Below are positions 7,506 through 16,079 of a DNA stretch of 38,429 bases, piece by piece (the stretch's first letter is position 1; every line of letters begins with the position of its first letter). Both the position numbers and the translations under genes were made by a program. The stretch comes from Eubacteriaceae bacterium (GTDB lineage Bacteria; Bacillota; Clostridia; Peptostreptococcales; Anaerovoracaceae), in assembly GCA_902362435.1 (NCBI GenBank), contig CABIWW010000019.1, forward strand, positions 1 to 38,429, in the 5' to 3' direction. The notes beneath the pieces are model-generated. The model searched no databases and was not told where the DNA came from. It saw only the letters and a list, made by a program, of their open reading frames with translations.

Positions 7506-9242
7506 ATGGAAAAGAAAATAATGCTGGGCAATGAAGCCTTTGCAAGAGGGGCATATGAAGCGGGCGTGAAAGTCGTTTCATCATATCCCGGAACTCCAAG
7601 TACAGAAGTAACAGAGAATCTGGCAAAATGTAAAGGTATCCACGTTGAATGGGCACCGAACGAAAAAGTCGGGGTAGAAGTTGCCATGGGAGCGTCCATC
7701 GGCGGCGTGAGATCATTATCATGCATGAAACACGTAGGACTCAACGTAGCTGCAGACCCGTTCTTTACAGCAGCATACACAGGCGTTACAGGCGGAGCAG
7801 TGATACTGGTCGCAGACGATAACGGATGCCACTCCAGCCAGAACGAACAGGATTCGAGATACTACGGCAGGAGCGCAGGCGTGCCGATGCTCGAGCCGTC
7901 GAACTCACAGGAATGTAAAGATTACATAAAGCTGGCATACGACATCAGCGAAAAGTACGACACAGTAGTCCTGATCAGATCAAACACGAGGATATCACAC
8001 TCCAGAGGGATCGTCGAGCTCGGAGAAAGAGTCGAGAAAGACATCATCCCTTACGAGAAGAACGTCCAGAAATACGTTGCGATGCCTGCGATGGCGAAGA
8101 AGCTCCACATCGCGCAGGAAAAGCGCATGAACCAGATCGCAGAAGACAGCAACACGATGGAGATCAACAGAGTCGAGATGGGCGACACATCGATCGGCAT
8201 CATCACGAGCGGTATCTGCTACCAGTATGTGAAAGAGGCGATGCCTGACGTGAGCATCCTCAAGATGGGACTTATCAACCCGATCCCTAAGAAGCTGATC
8301 GAAGACTTTGCATCAAAAGTAGACAAACTTTACGTGATAGAAGAAGGAAACCCTTACTTCGAAGAACAGATCAGAGCGATGGGCGTTGAGCTCGCAGGCG
8401 GCAAGGACATGTTCACCATCCAGGGTGAATACAGTGCGAACATGATCAGAAAAGCATTCGGACTGCCGGTAGCTGAGAATGTTGAGATCACAGACGCACC
8501 GGGAAGACCGCCGCTTCTATGCGCAGGATGTCCGCACAGAGGACTTTTCCACGTGCTCAGCAAGCTCAAGAAGACAGTAATGGGCGACATCGGATGCTAC
8601 ACACTCGGAGCGCTTCCGCCGACAGCATCGATAGATGCATGTCTCTGCATGGGCGCATCGATCACGATGGCACACGGCTTCGAGCAGGCTACAGGTAGCA
8701 GCGACCACGTGGCAGTGCTGGGAGACTCGACGTTCTTCCACTCAGGTATCACAGGCCTCGTGAACATGAATTACAACGGATCGAAGGGAACAGTCATCAT
8801 CCTCGACAACAGGATCACAGGAATGACAGGCCATCAGGACAACCCGTCGACAGGAAAGAACGCGATGGGCGAGGAAGCTCCGGCAATAGATATCGCAGGC
8901 ATCTGCAGAGCATGTGGAGTCAAGCACGTCACAGAGATCGACCCGTTCAAGGTGAAGGAACTCGAAGAGATCGTGAAGAGAGAGACTGCAAGAGATGAGC
9001 TTTCGGTCATCATAACAAAGAGACCGTGCGCACTCATCGTAAAGCAGCCTGACATCCCGTATCACGTTACAGATAAATGCAAAAACTGCAAGATGTGCAT
9101 GAAGATAGGCTGTCCTGCCATCGAGGAAAAGGACGGCAGACCGATCGTCGTACCGGAAAGATGCGTAGGATGCGGTCTGTGTGCAGAGGTCTGTCCTTTT
9201 GGCGCTATAGAGATCGAAGCAGACGGAAAGGAGACCAGATAG
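7506..9242 (+). CDS. iorA: Indolepyruvate:ferredoxin oxidoreductase, alpha subunit
   Basis: IorA oxidatively decarboxylates arylpyruvates (indolepyruvate, phenylpyruvate, hydroxyphenylpyruvate) to arylacetyl-CoA, reducing ferredoxin. The 578 residues follow family order: an N-terminal pyrimidine-binding TPP domain (SSYPGTPSTEV near residue 24), a middle CoA-linked domain, and a second TPP domain with the GDSTFFHSG...N binding motif. The C-terminal ferredoxin-like domain has two cysteine groups, CKNCKMC and CVGCGLCAEVCP, for 4Fe-4S clusters. It starts 23 bases after paaK and ends one base before iorB begins its ATG, so the subunits are translated together. It should be cytoplasmic and oxygen sensitive. 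Confidence 0.96.
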   Translation: MEKKIMLGNEAFARGAYEAGVKVVSSYPGTPSTEVTENLAKCKGIHVEWAPNEKVGVEVAMGASIGGVRSLSCMKHVGLNVAADPFFTAAYTGVTGGAVILVADDNGCHSSQNEQDSRYYGRSAGVPMLEPSNSQECKDYIKLAYDISEKYDTVVLIRSNTRISHSRGIVELGERVEKDIIPYEKNVQKYVAMPAMAKKLHIAQEKRMNQIAEDSNTMEINRVEMGDTSIGIITSGICYQYVKEAMPDVSILKMGLINPIPKKLIEDFASKVDKLYVIEEGNPYFEEQIRAMGVELAGGKDMFTIQGEYSANMIRKAFGLPVAENVEITDAPGRPPLLCAGCPHRGLFHVLSKLKKTVMGDIGCYTLGALPPTASIDACLCMGASITMAHGFEQATGSSDHVAVLGDSTFFHSGITGLVNMNYNGSKGTVIILDNRITGMTGHQDNPSTGKNAMGEEAPAIDIAGICRACGVKHVTEIDPFKVKELEEIVKRETARDELSVIITKRPCALIVKQPDIPYHVTDKCKNCKMCMKIGCPAIEEKDGRPIVVPERCVGCGLCAEVCPFGAIEIEADGKETR

Positions 9243-9243
9243 C

Positions 9244-9819
9244 ATGAAAAAGTCAAATATACTGATAGTTGGTGTAGGCGGGCAGGGAACACTTCTGGCA
9301 AGCGTACTGCTGGGAAATCTGGCGCTGCTCAAGGGATATGACGTGAAGCTCTCGGAAGTGCACGGAATGGCGCAGAGAGGCGGCAGCGTAGTTACGCACG
9401 TTAAAATAAGCGAGGGAACAGTTTCCTCACCGCTCATCGAAGAAGGCGATGCAGACGTGATCATCGCATTTGAAGAACTGGAAGCTTACAGATGGCTGCC
9501 TTACCTGAAAAAAGGCGGCACTATGTATGTAAATACACAGCAGATACTGCCTATGCCTGTTATCATGGGCAATGCGAAGTATCCGGACGATATCATGAAG
9601 GTGCTGGAGGAAAACGCCGGCACAGTCAAGGCGTTCGACGCACTTCGCATAGCAGAAGAGTGCGGCAGCGTGAAAGCTGTCAACGTGGTTCTTCTCGGCG
9701 CTGCTTCGAAGGATCTGCCTTTTGATGAAAGCGCGTGGATCAAGGTGATCGAGGAAAATGTAAAGCCTAAGTTCGTAGAGCTCAACAAGAAAGCCTTTGA
9801 AATGGGCAGAAACGCTTAA
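9244..9819 (+). CDS. iorB: Indolepyruvate:ferredoxin oxidoreductase, beta subunit
   Basis: The 191-residue partner of IorA belongs to the gamma-type 2-oxoacid oxidoreductase domain family. It has the glycine-rich GVGGQGTLLAS motif at about residues 11-21 and the SEVHGMAQRGG segment found in IorB and related subunits. GGAAAGGAG just inside the end of iorA serves as its ribosome-binding site, and only one base separates the genes. It forms the IorAB complex that delivers electrons from aromatic amino acid breakdown to ferredoxin. Those electrons could be passed to the [FeFe]-hydrogenase matured by the hyd genes at the start of the window (inference). Confidence 0.95.
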   Translation: MKKSNILIVGVGGQGTLLASVLLGNLALLKGYDVKLSEVHGMAQRGGSVVTHVKISEGTVSSPLIEEGDADVIIAFEELEAYRWLPYLKKGGTMYVNTQQILPMPVIMGNAKYPDDIMKVLEENAGTVKAFDALRIAEECGSVKAVNVVLLGAASKDLPFDESAWIKVIEENVKPKFVELNKKAFEMGRNA

Positions 9820-9840
9820 GCTGAGAACGTTCACTGATTA

Positions 9841-9863
9841 TTAAAAATCGGGCAGATTTTTAA
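9841..9863 (+). terminator. Intra-operon hairpin before the second paaK
   Basis: TTAAAAATC (9841-9849) pairs with GATTTTTAA (9855-9863) around a GGGCA loop, in the 79-base gap between iorB and the second paaK. It may partly terminate transcription and so set lower expression of the distal genes. Confidence 0.45.
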
Positions 9864-9898
9864 AGTACAAACCACAAAACGAAAGGAAAAGCTGTACA

Positions 9899-11197
9899 AT
9901 GATTTGGAACAAGGAAATGGAATGCGCAGACCGCGAGACCATGCGCGCATTACAGCTGAAGAAACTCAAGGAAACGGTCAGATACGAATACGACAATGTG
10001 CCGTATTACAGAGAGAAGATGGACAAGGCAGGCGTTAAGCCGGAAGACATCCAGACACTGGAAGACATCAGAAAACTGCCTTTTATAACAAAAGAAGACA
10101 TAGCTGCGAATTATCCGACAGGGCTCTTTGCAAAGCCTATGGAAGAGATCGTGAGGATCCATGCATCGTCGGGAACTACAGGAAAGCCTAAGATCGCAGG
10201 ATACACGAGAAACGACCTTGCACTGTGGGGAGAATGCGTTGCGAGAGCAATGGCGAGCGCAGGACAGGACAGCAAGTCAGTGATCCAGGTGGCATACGGA
10301 TACGGCCTCTTTACAGGAGGACTCGGAGCTCACATCGGAGCTGAGACTATCGGAGCTACAGTGCTTCCGATGAGCAGCGGAAACACCAAGAAGCAGATCA
10401 TGTTCATGCAGGACATGAAGAGCACTGCACTGGCATGCACACCGTCATATGCGCTGACTATCGCTGAAGGCGTTGCAAAGGCCGGGATAGATCCGGCAGA
10501 CCTTTCACTGCAGTCAGGTATATTCGGAGCAGAGCCGTGGACTGAGGGAATGAGAAAAGATATCGAAAAAGGCCTGGGCATCAAGGCGTATGACATATAC
10601 GGACTTACAGAGATCGTGGGACCGGGAGTGTCGATAAGCTGCGATGAACATAACGGCATGCATATCCAGGAGGACTACTTCTATCCTGAGATCATAGATC
10701 CTGAGACGCTTGAACCGCTGCCTGACGGCGAGATCGGCGAGCTGGTGTTCACTACTCTCGGCAAGGAAGGATTCCCGATGATCAGATACAGGACGAGAGA
10801 CCTCTGCTATCTGATGAGAGACAAGTGCGCATGCGGCAGAACGACTGTAAGGATGAGCAAGATCCTCGGAAGGACAGACGACATGCTCATCATCAGAGGA
10901 GTCAATGTATTCCCTTCACAGATCGAAACTGTCATCTCCAAGTTCGAGGAACTGACGATCAACTACATGATCTACGTCGGCAGAGAGAACAACAAGGACA
11001 CATTCGATCTCGAAGTAGAGCTGGCACCTGGACTTGCAATAGACAATATCAAATTCATAGAAGACCTCAGAAGCAGACTGGATCATGCTTTGAGAGATAT
11101 GCTGGGAATAGGCTGCAAGACGAAGTTCCTCAACGAGGGAACGCTGCCTAGAAGCGAAGGTAAAGCAGTTAGAGTCAAGGATACCAGAAAGCTGTGA
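9899..11197 (+). CDS. paaK: Phenylacetate-CoA ligase family enzyme (second copy)
   Basis: A 432-residue paralogue of the first PaaK in the same operon. It shares the opening W-N-x-E-M-E-C-A-D-R-E-T, the ATP loop SSGTTGKP (residues 90-97), YGLTEIVGPG and the CACGRT knuckle. The two copies differ throughout the acyl-binding half, so they probably prefer different acids (for example phenylacetate against indoleacetate or 4-hydroxyphenylacetate). That is inference. AAAGGAAAAG supplies the ribosome-binding site. It lies between iorB and the ACT-domain gene, an arrangement common where aryl-CoA ligases and IorAB work in one pathway. Confidence 0.9.
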   Translation: MIWNKEMECADRETMRALQLKKLKETVRYEYDNVPYYREKMDKAGVKPEDIQTLEDIRKLPFITKEDIAANYPTGLFAKPMEEIVRIHASSGTTGKPKIAGYTRNDLALWGECVARAMASAGQDSKSVIQVAYGYGLFTGGLGAHIGAETIGATVLPMSSGNTKKQIMFMQDMKSTALACTPSYALTIAEGVAKAGIDPADLSLQSGIFGAEPWTEGMRKDIEKGLGIKAYDIYGLTEIVGPGVSISCDEHNGMHIQEDYFYPEIIDPETLEPLPDGEIGELVFTTLGKEGFPMIRYRTRDLCYLMRDKCACGRTTVRMSKILGRTDDMLIIRGVNVFPSQIETVISKFEELTINYMIYVGRENNKDTFDLEVELAPGLAIDNIKFIEDLRSRLDHALRDMLGIGCKTKFLNEGTLPRSEGKAVRVKDTRKL

Positions 11198-11227
11198 TCT
11201 TTGACGACAGACAGAGGAGGAATTAAA

Positions 11228-11659
11228 ATGTTGATTAAACAGATGTCGGTGTTCGTAGAGAACACAACAGGAAGACTGGCTGATCTCACGAAGATCCTGG
11301 CCGATAACGATATCGATATCAAGGCAAGCACGATCGCAGATACTGTTGATTTCGGTATCCTCAGATGCATCGTTCCGGATCCGGAGGCTGCTACAAAGAT
11401 ACTGAAGGCGGCAGGCTTCACAGCAAGCATCACGGAAGTTGTCGCAGTGTCGATCGAAGACAGCCCGGGCGGACTCCACAAGGTGCTCAAGGTCCTGGCA
11501 GACAACGAGATCGGCGTAGACTACATCTACTCGACTATCAGAGCGAAGGATGACAGAGCCGTTATCATGATAAAGGTGGAAGATCCTGCAAAGGCGATCG
11601 AGATACTCAAGGCAAACGATATCAGACTGGTAGATACTGTGGAACTGACCAGCAACTAA
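11228..11659 (+). CDS. Tandem ACT-domain protein, putative amino-acid sensor
   Basis: A 143-residue protein made almost entirely of two ACT domains. The first begins at MLIKQMSVFVENTTGRL (residues 1-17). The second begins near residue 70 at VSIEDSPGGLHKVLKVLAD. ACT domains bind amino acids, and stand-alone tandem ACT proteins are often encoded beside aryl-CoA ligases and IorAB. It may sense an aromatic amino acid or modulate the ligases. The start at 11228 is chosen over an upstream ATG because GAGGAGG lies directly ahead of it. It is the last gene of the operon and is followed by two hairpins. Confidence 0.85.
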   Translation: MLIKQMSVFVENTTGRLADLTKILADNDIDIKASTIADTVDFGILRCIVPDPEAATKILKAAGFTASITEVVAVSIEDSPGGLHKVLKVLADNEIGVDYIYSTIRAKDDRAVIMIKVEDPAKAIEILKANDIRLVDTVELTSN

Positions 11660-11672
11660 CGGTAAGACTTTA

Positions 11673-11767
11673 CAGCACCGGGCGGCAGCATCCGTTCGGT
11701 GCTGATTTGCATTATATTTGGATTTGAGTTTGAGTTTGATTTGATCTGCAGTCAGACCGGACTGCAG
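11673..11767 (+). terminator. Two hairpins closing the paaK-ior operon
   Basis: CAGCACCG (11673-11680) pairs with CGGTGCTG (11697-11704). CTGCAGTC (11746-11753) pairs with GACTGCAG (11760-11767), followed by TAAAGTTGCTTTT. A run of TTTGAG/TTTGAT direct repeats (about 11717-11745) lies between them. Confidence 0.45.
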
Positions 11768-11831
11768 TAAAGTTGCTTTTGGCGGCCTGTCCGGCTCCAT
11801 CGGCGTCCGGGCAGCGGAAAGGATTAGATAT

Positions 11832-12605
11832 ATGAGCTTAGGAAGAAAGATAGTTCTGGTGATCTGTCTCATAGTATTTGTCGGCTCGGCGGGCGTGCTG
11901 ATCGATTATTTTCTCAATGGCATGCGGGAGCAGAACGCGCTCGAGGGTCTCAAGGATCTGCAGACCGGCAGAGAGGATCTTGTGACAGATAAAGGAACTG
12001 TTATAGGCAAGTACGCTGATCTTTATCTTACCAACAGTGATATCATCGGATGGATAAAGATCGAAGATACGAAAGTCGACTATCCTGTCATGCAGACGAA
12101 GGACGATCCGGAATTTTATCTCCACAGAGGATTCAGCAAGGAATATACAGGATCCGGAGTGCCGTTCATGGATGCGGCGAGCGACATATTCATACCGACA
12201 TCGAATTTCCTGATCTACGGGCATCATATGAAAAACGGCACGATGTTCCGTGACATCGAGAAGTACAACGACTATGACTTTTACAAGGATCACAAGACGT
12301 TCCAGTTCGATACGATATACAAGGGCGGACAGGGGACGTACGAGGTGATCGCTGCCGGGTATTCGCAGATCTATCCGAAGGATTCGACGGAATTCAAGTA
12401 TTATCAGTATGCAGGCATGACTTCACAGTCGGATTTCAATGAGTATGTAAAGGGCGTCAAGGCGCTGTCCGAGTACGATACAGGAGTAGTCGCGGAGTAC
12501 GGCGATCAGCTGGTGACGCTGTCAACGTGCGCGTATCAGACGGAAGACGGCAGGTTTTTCGTAGTCGCAAGGCGTACAGATGCAAAGCAGCAGACTCCGC
12601 AGTAG
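11832..12605 (+). CDS. srtB: Class B sortase
   Basis: A 257-residue class B sortase, a membrane-anchored transpeptidase that attaches proteins to the cell wall or joins pilin subunits. One N-terminal membrane segment spans about residues 6-26 with the catalytic domain outside. The active site is visible: the YGHHMKNGTMF motif (catalytic His at 131/132), Cys233 in TLSTCAYQ and Arg241 in the following strand. The length and HHMK motif fit class B rather than class A. No sortase-substrate gene with a sorting signal was seen nearby, so it may act on proteins encoded elsewhere. GGAAAGGA precedes the ATG, and a terminator follows the gene. Confidence 0.93.
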   Translation: MSLGRKIVLVICLIVFVGSAGVLIDYFLNGMREQNALEGLKDLQTGREDLVTDKGTVIGKYADLYLTNSDIIGWIKIEDTKVDYPVMQTKDDPEFYLHRGFSKEYTGSGVPFMDAASDIFIPTSNFLIYGHHMKNGTMFRDIEKYNDYDFYKDHKTFQFDTIYKGGQGTYEVIAAGYSQIYPKDSTEFKYYQYAGMTSQSDFNEYVKGVKALSEYDTGVVAEYGDQLVTLSTCAYQTEDGRFFVVARRTDAKQQTPQ

Positions 12606-12642
12606 CAGGCGCGGCAGCAGCAGACGCAGCGATGTGCATCGA

Positions 12643-12665
12643 TGTGTCAGGACACACTCGTTTTT
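12643..12665 (+). terminator. Terminator after srtB
   Basis: A short stem TGTGTC-AG-GACACA (12643-12656) is followed by CTCG and a run of T (12661-12665). Confidence 0.5.
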
Positions 12666-12685
12666 AAAGCTTTCAGGAGGACGAT

Positions 12686-13615
12686 ATGGGAAATTTAAGA
12701 AAGCAGGTAGGCGGCACTCCGCTCAGTATCAGTGTGTATTCAGTGGAAAAGGCACCGACCAAGATAAACGAAAAAGGCATACTCGAAATCATTTTCTGCC
12801 TGAAAGGAAGCGTGAAGTTTTCGTATGCGTATGAGGAATTCACGCTGCATGCTGGCGAATACATCTCGGTCGATAAAGATGCGTATTACCTATACGACGG
12901 ACAGGACAACATGTGCGTCTCACTGTATTTCGATCTGCTTCAGTACGAGGAGAAATACCCGTTCATCGGCAACACCCTGTTCGTGTGCGAGGGGCTTGCG
13001 GAAACGAGTCTGCGCTTTCCGACACCTGAATACGAACGGCTAAAAGGCATGATGATCGCGCTGCTGAGATTTATCAGAGAAGGTGGAGACGAAACGAAGG
13101 TGAGTGAAGTCACCGGGAAGATCGTCGATCTGTTCATCAAGCATTTTGATATATTCTTTTTTCATTCAGGGGAGAAGTTCGGCGAAAAAGGCGGCGAAAT
13201 GCTCATGAGGCTGCATGAGATCAACGACTATCTGCACAAGCACATAAAGGAAAAGATCACAGTAGGCGATATCGCAGCACAGCTGAATTTTACGGAAGGA
13301 TACATGTCCGAGTACATGCGCAAGGCATCCGTGGGATTTCGCGGGATGCTCAGCTATATCAGGGCTAACGCCTCGGAAAGCCTGCTGCTGAACACGGACA
13401 AGACGATACTTGAAATATCCGAGGAATGCGGTTTTTCAGACGTGAAATACTATTATTCCGCTTTCAAGAGATGGTACAACTGCACGCCGAAGCAGTTTCG
13501 GGATCAGTACGGCAGAGCTTCGGAGGAAAAGCTCAGATATTTTGAGCTCGATGACATCAGCGATCTGATAGATGATCTGATGAAGCAGCACTATATGCAG
13601 ATGTATCTGGGTTAG
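12686..13615 (+). CDS. AraC-family transcriptional regulator
   Basis: A 309-residue regulator with an N-terminal cupin-like sensor domain (about residues 1-120) and an AraC double helix-turn-helix at about residues 175-275. The second helix-turn-helix shows the family pattern ISEECGFSDVKYYYSAFKRW followed by PKQFR. A short acidic/amphipathic tail of about 35 residues extends past the HTH. The opening (TPLSISVYSVEKAP) closely resembles the AraC protein encoded at 16479-17690 (APVGISIYSVTQEAP), so the two are paralogues. AGGAGG lies 7 bases before the ATG. Its target is not evident; it stands between srtB and a LysR gene with its own terminator. Confidence 0.88.
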   Translation: MGNLRKQVGGTPLSISVYSVEKAPTKINEKGILEIIFCLKGSVKFSYAYEEFTLHAGEYISVDKDAYYLYDGQDNMCVSLYFDLLQYEEKYPFIGNTLFVCEGLAETSLRFPTPEYERLKGMMIALLRFIREGGDETKVSEVTGKIVDLFIKHFDIFFFHSGEKFGEKGGEMLMRLHEINDYLHKHIKEKITVGDIAAQLNFTEGYMSEYMRKASVGFRGMLSYIRANASESLLLNTDKTILEISEECGFSDVKYYYSAFKRWYNCTPKQFRDQYGRASEEKLRYFELDDISDLIDDLMKQHYMQMYLG

Positions 13616-13617
13616 TC

Positions 13618-13729
13618 AAAAAAGTGCTTTCGCTAAGTCCTCGGCGCGCCCGGTATTATGACGCCCGGCCATTGTGATGGCCGGCCAGCATCCGGCCGCA
13701 CCTGCGGAAATCGCGAAAGCACTTTTTTT
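13618..13729. terminator. Long terminator hairpin containing a GGCCATTGTGATGGCC element
   Basis: The outer stem AAAAAAGTGCTTTCGC (13618-13633) pairs with GCGAAAGCACTTTTTT (13713-13728), with T runs on both sides, so it can act on either strand. Inside lies a near-perfect palindrome CCGGCC-ATTGTGAT-GGCCGG (13665-13684). It closes the AraC gene. A closely similar inner sequence recurs at about 15997-16033. Confidence 0.75.
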
Positions 13730-13845
13730 GCCTTATAGTCCGGTCGCGCGACGCACCTGATCCAGGGATCATTTGCGGATACCCTTTTGCAGTGACGAGC
13801 GCACGGAAAAAATACAGAGGAAAAGAGACAGGAGATGATTAAAGG

Positions 13846-14751
13846 ATGACACTGCAGCAGCTGACTTATCTGGTGACAGCAGCGGAATGCGGGAACATGA
13901 CCGAGGCCGCAGAGAAGCTGTTCATATCGCAGCCGAGCCTGAGCGCCGCGATAAAAAATCTGGAAGAAGAGATGGGCGTGACTATTTTTGTGAGATCGAA
14001 CAAAGGGATCGTTCCCACACGGGACGGGGAAGAGCTCCTTTCGTATGCGCGTATGCTGCTGGAGCAGGCGGAGATCATGAAAGAGCGCTTTGTCAAAGAC
14101 ACTTCCAGAGAGCCGAAATTCGCAGTCTCGTGCCAGCACTATTCCTTTGCAGTAAACGCTTTCGTCGACATCGTAAAGGAATATGACGCCGATCAGTACA
14201 GCTTTATCCTGAGAGAAACCCAGACCGGAGAGATCATCGAGGATGTGGCGAACGGGAAAAGCGAGCTTGGGATACTGTATCTCAGCGAGCACAACGAAGA
14301 TGTGCTGTTGAAACTGCTGAAGAAAAACAGCCTGATCTTTGAAGAGATATACGTTGCCGACCCGCATGTATTCATAAGCAGGGAGCATCCGCTGGCAGAG
14401 AAAAAGCTTGTACGCACGGATGATCTTAAACCATACCCGTATCTCGTGTTCGAGCAGGGAGAACGGAACTCCTTTTACTTTTCAGAGGAATTCCTCAGCG
14501 TGCTCGACTTCCCGAAAAACATACAGGTGAGAGACCGTGCGACGCTTTTCAATCTGGTTATAGGGCTGAACGGATTCACTGTCAGCTCCGGCATAATAGA
14601 CAACAGACTGAACGGCGAAGGCATCATTGCCAGGCCGCTGGACGTGGACTGCCATATGAGGATAATCATGATCCGCAAGAAAAACCAGCTGCTCAGCCGC
14701 TATGCGAAGTCCTATATACAAGCGATAGAACAGCACATGTCCATAGGATGA
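13846..14751 (+). CDS. LysR-family transcriptional regulator
   Basis: A 301-residue LysR-type regulator. The N-terminal winged helix-turn-helix covers residues 1-60 (LQQLTYLVTAAECGNMTEAA, then SQPSLSAAIKNLEEEMG). A linker helix and a periplasmic-binding-protein-like effector domain follow. Its reading frame opens within ATGATTAAAGGATGA, where a four-codon upstream frame overlaps the start, suggesting translational coupling. The gene lies 97 bases upstream of a MetE-C-like methyltransferase on the same strand. The promoter between them contains a dyad, so that gene is the likely target. LysR proteins such as CmbR/MtaR control methionine and cysteine genes in other Firmicutes; the parallel is inference. 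Confidence 0.9.
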   Translation: MTLQQLTYLVTAAECGNMTEAAEKLFISQPSLSAAIKNLEEEMGVTIFVRSNKGIVPTRDGEELLSYARMLLEQAEIMKERFVKDTSREPKFAVSCQHYSFAVNAFVDIVKEYDADQYSFILRETQTGEIIEDVANGKSELGILYLSEHNEDVLLKLLKKNSLIFEEIYVADPHVFISREHPLAEKKLVRTDDLKPYPYLVFEQGERNSFYFSEEFLSVLDFPKNIQVRDRATLFNLVIGLNGFTVSSGIIDNRLNGEGIIARPLDVDCHMRIIMIRKKNQLLSRYAKSYIQAIEQHMSIG

Positions 14752-14780
14752 AACTATGGGCGCGTGCTGTTTTATTGTAT

Positions 14781-14819
14781 TTTACACACAGAACCTATGA
14801 ACGTATAATCTACTCATAG
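14781..14819 (+). promoter_or_regulatory. Promoter with LysR-type dyad before the methyltransferase gene
   Basis: TTTACA (14781-14786) and TATAAT (14804-14809) are 17 bases apart. An inverted repeat CTATGA-N13-TCATAG (14795-14800 and 14814-14819) straddles the -10. It is a plausible operator for the adjacent LysR regulator. Confidence 0.6.
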
Positions 14820-14848
14820 CAAAGAACAGTATTTGGGAGGAGCAAATC

Positions 14849-15961
14849 ATGAGTAGATTACAGACACCGTTTCGTTATGATTTTGTAGGAAGTTTCCTGC
14901 GTCCGGAGAAGCTGAAGGAGGCAAGGAGGCTGTTTGCAGAAGGAAAAATAGATCAGCAGGAGCTCGATCGGGTGACAGAAGATGCTGTCCGCGACGTAGT
15001 TGCAAAGCAGAAAGCTGCGGGCTATCACGTCATCACCGACGGAGAGTTCAGAAGAGCATACTGGCATCTCGATTTCATGTGGGGATTTGAAGGGGTAGAT
15101 CACAGGCCGGGAGGCGGCGTGCAGTTCAATGAAGAAGTAGCTGCGCTGGATGACACATGGCTCACAGGAAAGATCAAAGCGAAACCGCATCCTTTCGTTG
15201 AGTATTTCAGATTCCTGAAGCAGTTTGAAGACGAGAACACAGTGGCGAAATACACGATACCGGCGCCGGCGCAGATGTTCCAGCAGATGATCATACCGGT
15301 GAATATCATTTCGACGAGAAAGTTCTACAAGGACAACGACGAGCTCATCAATGATATCGGGAAGGCATATCAGGAAGTCATCAGACAGTTCTACGACGCA
15401 GGCTGCCGCAATCTGCAGCTTGACGACTGTACATGGGGAGCCATAGTCGGAGATACAGCAGAGGCAAGATACAAGGCGACTGGAATGGATCTTGAAGAGA
15501 TCAAAGCGCAGCTCCTCAGAGTCAATAATCTGGCACTCGAAGGAAAGCCTGAAGACATGATAATCAATTCACATATCTGCAGAGGCAATTATCACTCTAC
15601 TTTCTTCGGAAAGGGCGCATATGACTCGGTCGCAGACTATGTATTCGCTCAGGAAAACGTAGATGCGCTTTATCTGGAATATGATGACGAGCGTTCCGGC
15701 GGTTTCGCTCCGCTCGCGAAAGTGTCGCCGGATAAGAAAGTGGTCCTCGGTCTCATAACTACCAAGACACCGGAGCTTGAAGACAAAGAGACCGTCATCA
15801 GGAGGATCCACCAGGCGGCAAAATACATCCCGCTCGAAAGACTCTGCCTCAGCCCGCAGTGCGGATTCGCATCATGCGAGATCGGCAACAAGCTGACAGA
15901 AGAGCAGCAGTGGGCAAAACTTGCACTGGTAAAAGAGATCGCAGAAGAAGTCTGGGGTTAG
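14849..15961 (+). CDS. MetE C-terminal-like cobalamin-independent methyltransferase (YxjG/YxjH type)
   Basis: A 370-residue protein matching the C-terminal catalytic half of cobalamin-independent methionine synthase. It is a stand-alone form like Bacillus YxjG/YxjH, and lacks the N-terminal half of full MetE. The zinc/homocysteine-binding residues are visible: His and Cys in NSHICRGNYHST, Glu in LYLEYDDERSG and Cys in LSPQCGFAS. The opening FRYDFVGSFLRPEKLKEAR is typical of this group. The methyl donor of these short enzymes is uncertain; simple methyl donors have been proposed rather than polyglutamyl-methyl-THF. GGGAGGAG precedes the ATG. It is a single gene under its own promoter, behind a LysR regulator. 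Confidence 0.88.
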   Translation: MSRLQTPFRYDFVGSFLRPEKLKEARRLFAEGKIDQQELDRVTEDAVRDVVAKQKAAGYHVITDGEFRRAYWHLDFMWGFEGVDHRPGGGVQFNEEVAALDDTWLTGKIKAKPHPFVEYFRFLKQFEDENTVAKYTIPAPAQMFQQMIIPVNIISTRKFYKDNDELINDIGKAYQEVIRQFYDAGCRNLQLDDCTWGAIVGDTAEARYKATGMDLEEIKAQLLRVNNLALEGKPEDMIINSHICRGNYHSTFFGKGAYDSVADYVFAQENVDALYLEYDDERSGGFAPLAKVSPDKKVVLGLITTKTPELEDKETVIRRIHQAAKYIPLERLCLSPQCGFASCEIGNKLTEEQQWAKLALVKEIAEEVWG

Positions 15962-15970
15962 ATATAAAAA

Positions 15971-16035
15971 ATGCTTTCATTTGGGTTCCAGGCGCGGCCG
16001 GTCGTTGTGACGACCGGCCATTGTGATGGCGGCTG
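15971..16035. repeat. Dispersed palindromic element related to 13618-13729
   Basis: After ATGCTTTC, the segment GGCCGGTCG-TTGTGA-CGACCGGCC (about 15996-16019) runs directly into ATTGTGATGGCGGC. The same order, CCGG..TTRTGACG.CCGGCCATTGTGATGGC, is found at about 13650-13687, also just after TGCTTTC. It lies directly after the methyltransferase gene and may serve as its terminator. Confidence 0.6.
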
Positions 16036-16079
16036 ATGGCTGGCCGTTATGACGTTCGTCTGATGCTCAGTTCAGCGAT

